Assembly: GCF_003026475.1 (NCBI RefSeq)
Contig: NZ_PYMC01000023.1
Location: 1 to 58,554, forward strand
Length of the DNA stretch: 58,554 nt
DNA from: Photobacterium lipolyticum
GTDB lineage: Bacteria > Pseudomonadota > Gammaproteobacteria > Enterobacterales > Vibrionaceae
Direction: 5' to 3'
The notes below the pieces were generated by a model. That model made no database searches. It saw nothing but the letters and a program-made list of their open reading frames with translations, and was not told the DNA's origin. Shown here in pieces: positions 57,362 to 58,554 of this stretch (its first letter is position 1; each line of letters opens with the position of its first letter). The translations under genes were made by a program, and so were the position numbers.

Positions 57362-58240
57362 ATGAGCAACGAACACGACGAAGATGTCACATCATCAATA
57401 TCACTAAAAACCGTCGTAACGACCAAAGACAAAAATGAGAAAAACAGCTATATAAAAAACAGTCAGGAACGAACTAAAGAGATCGCATCTCTTCACGCTA
57501 TTAATGCAATGATCGGCCGTTCGCATGAACAAAACCTACAACAAAGAGCGGATCACAGAGAAAAGATAGAACAACAACGCAAACAACATAACCTTGAGGT
57601 AATCATTAAGCTTACTCATGACGCATGTGGTGATGAAACGGCAGATGAACCCGATCCTGACTGGCTTGTACGCTTCTTTTCGATGGCTCAGAACATTCAC
57701 GGTACATCAATGCAAAAACTGTGGGGAAGGATCCTAAAACAAGAAATTCTATCTGCTGGATCTGTATCTTTAAAAGCCTTAGAAACATTACAGAATATGA
57801 CTCAGAGAGAGGCACACACTTTTCAACGTGCCAGCGTACTCGCCTGCCATTTTGGCAATGACAGCAGCAAAAGACTACTAACCGGAATTAATATAAAGAA
57901 AAGACGGTTTCCATTACTAAAACAAAACTCTACTCATAAGCTGCAGTTGGGCAACTACCAACTTCCTTACTCAAACCTCCTCATCTTGATGGAGTTAGGG
58001 TTAGTCTTACGAACAGAACTAGAATCCGGCGAGATCTCCCTAGAGCATACGCTGCCTTTTAGCTATCAAAACAATTCCTACATGCTAAAACCAGTAAAGA
58101 AAGGCACCACTTTTACCTATTATCGTTTCTCTCCAACAGGACAAGAATTAGCACGATTACTCGGAAATAAGGATCACGAAGCTTACAAAGAAAATCTACT
58201 TGATTTATTAAGTAAACATTTTATTGTTGAAGTGTATTAA
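57362..58240 (+). CDS. TIGR03899/DUF2806-like protein
   Basis: 292 residues, no signal peptide. The N-terminal third is highly charged and probably coiled-coil (NLQQRADHREKIEQQRKQ near 60-78). The middle segment DWLVRFFSMAQNIHGTSMQKLWGRILKQE (about 97-125) is the characteristic block of DUF2806/TIGR03899 proteins found in vibrios and shewanellae. A C-terminal winged-helix-like part ends at Tyr. The function is unknown. AGGGGTAATT precedes the start. It stands alone between the zinc cluster and a mobile element. Confidence 0.75.
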   Translation: MSNEHDEDVTSSISLKTVVTTKDKNEKNSYIKNSQERTKEIASLHAINAMIGRSHEQNLQQRADHREKIEQQRKQHNLEVIIKLTHDACGDETADEPDPDWLVRFFSMAQNIHGTSMQKLWGRILKQEILSAGSVSLKALETLQNMTQREAHTFQRASVLACHFGNDSSKRLLTGINIKKRRFPLLKQNSTHKLQLGNYQLPYSNLLILMELGLVLRTELESGEISLEHTLPFSYQNNSYMLKPVKKGTTFTYYRFSPTGQELARLLGNKDHEAYKENLLDLLSKHFIVEVY

Positions 58241-58373
58241 CTTAAGCAGCATAAATTAACTAATCAAGCTTTCATTGGTTATGACTGTATTGTAGGCAAA
58301 TGCAGTATTGCTCTGTGTTATTTTATCGCACAAGTCGATTAATACCATTTTAGGTAAAAATATGATCTAATTC

Positions 58374-58503
58374 AGGCTATCTATTTCCTCTAGTTTTCTT
58401 GCCATGGATAGCCTTAATAATATCAACTTGTAGTGATGAGATGGTCTCCTCCCTCTCCCAAACGGCGTCATAATGCGCCAAGATAGTGTTGTTTCTACTA
58501 TCT
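58374..58503 (+). ncRNA. Structured leader of a probable IS110 element (candidate bridge RNA region)
   Basis: Three stem-loops occur in a row before the transposase start: AGGCTATC/GATAGCCT (58374-58381, 58407-58414, 25-nt loop), GGCG/CGCC (58464-58467, 58476-58479), and AGATAGT/ACTATCT (58481-58487, 58497-58503). In IS110-group elements the 5' noncoding end encodes a bridge RNA that directs target choice. The element boundary and RNA ends cannot be fixed from this window, so this is a candidate only. Confidence 0.35.
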
Positions 58504-58524
58504 GAAATCGAGAAGGATAAGACC

Positions 58525-58554
58525 ATGGTTAAGCATAAGATAATTGGTATTGAT
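58525..58554 (+). CDS. Probable IS110-family transposase, first ten codons only
   Basis: AGAAGGA precedes ATG 58525, and the visible peptide is MVKHKIIGID. IIGID near the N-terminus is how IS110-family DEDD transposases begin, the Asp being the first catalytic acid of the RuvC-like domain. Other RuvC-fold proteins can start similarly, so the call rests on ten residues plus the structured leader. The gene continues beyond the right edge. Confidence 0.5.
   Translation, partial: MVKHKIIGID

Overview
This window looks like chromosomal DNA of a marine gammaproteobacterium of the Vibrionaceae, most likely Photobacterium or a close relative. The support is gene order and family resemblance, and no marker gene was searched. 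It contains the conserved block lptD-surA-pdxA-rsmA-apaG-apaH with folA convergent, the block rplU-rpmA-obgE divergent from ispB, the mdh/argR pair, the ppa/tamBA/msrA neighbourhood with ytfK and ytfJ, and a Vibrio-type zrg zinc cluster. No rRNA, tRNA or CRISPR array was seen.

Layout. 1-4.1 kb: a minus-strand drug-efflux operon (TetR regulator, membrane fusion protein, RND pump cut by the left edge) joined by 4-bp stop/start overlaps, with two near-identical palindromes upstream. 4.4-9.6 kb: leuABCD behind a complete attenuator (20-codon leader with six leucines, antiterminator, terminator). 9.7-14.2 kb: a secreted DUF547 protein, then thiBPQ behind a TPP riboswitch. 14.4-19.8 kb: a PIN-PhoH ATPase (minus), rapA and rluA. 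19.9-21.8 kb: a D-2-hydroxyacid dehydrogenase convergent with djlA. 21.9-29.3 kb: outer-membrane biogenesis and housekeeping genes ending at folA. 29.4-33.7 kb: yjjPB exporter, obgE, a DMT permease, rpmA and rplU, all minus.

33.9-41.7 kb: ispB, a small frame-disrupted gene not previously named here, mdh, argR, and a TAXI-type TRAP transporter (receptor, fused permease, UspA protein) with a perfect CRP-type site. 41.7-46.1 kb: ubiX, mpl, fbp, ppa and a secreted rhodanese. 46.1-53.5 kb: tamB-tamA, msrA, ytfK, ytfJ. 53.6-57.1 kb: a probable Zur-controlled zinc-uptake operon (small His/Cys membrane protein, ZrgA, ABC ATPase, FtsX-like permease, DUF3299 protein). 57.4-58.2 kb: a TIGR03899/DUF2806-like protein. 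The right edge enters the first ten codons of a probable IS110-family transposase, preceded by strong stem-loops.

Most genes are housekeeping. The less ordinary signals are regulatory or structural: three intergenic tandem arrays of unrelated 7-bp units, one supplying the last codons of folA; hairpins placed between binding-protein and permease genes in both transporter operons; a candidate P1-mimic switch in the TPP leader; a small gene with an apparent +1 frameshift; an SD-preceded 28-codon membrane ORF; and the structured leader of the mobile element.
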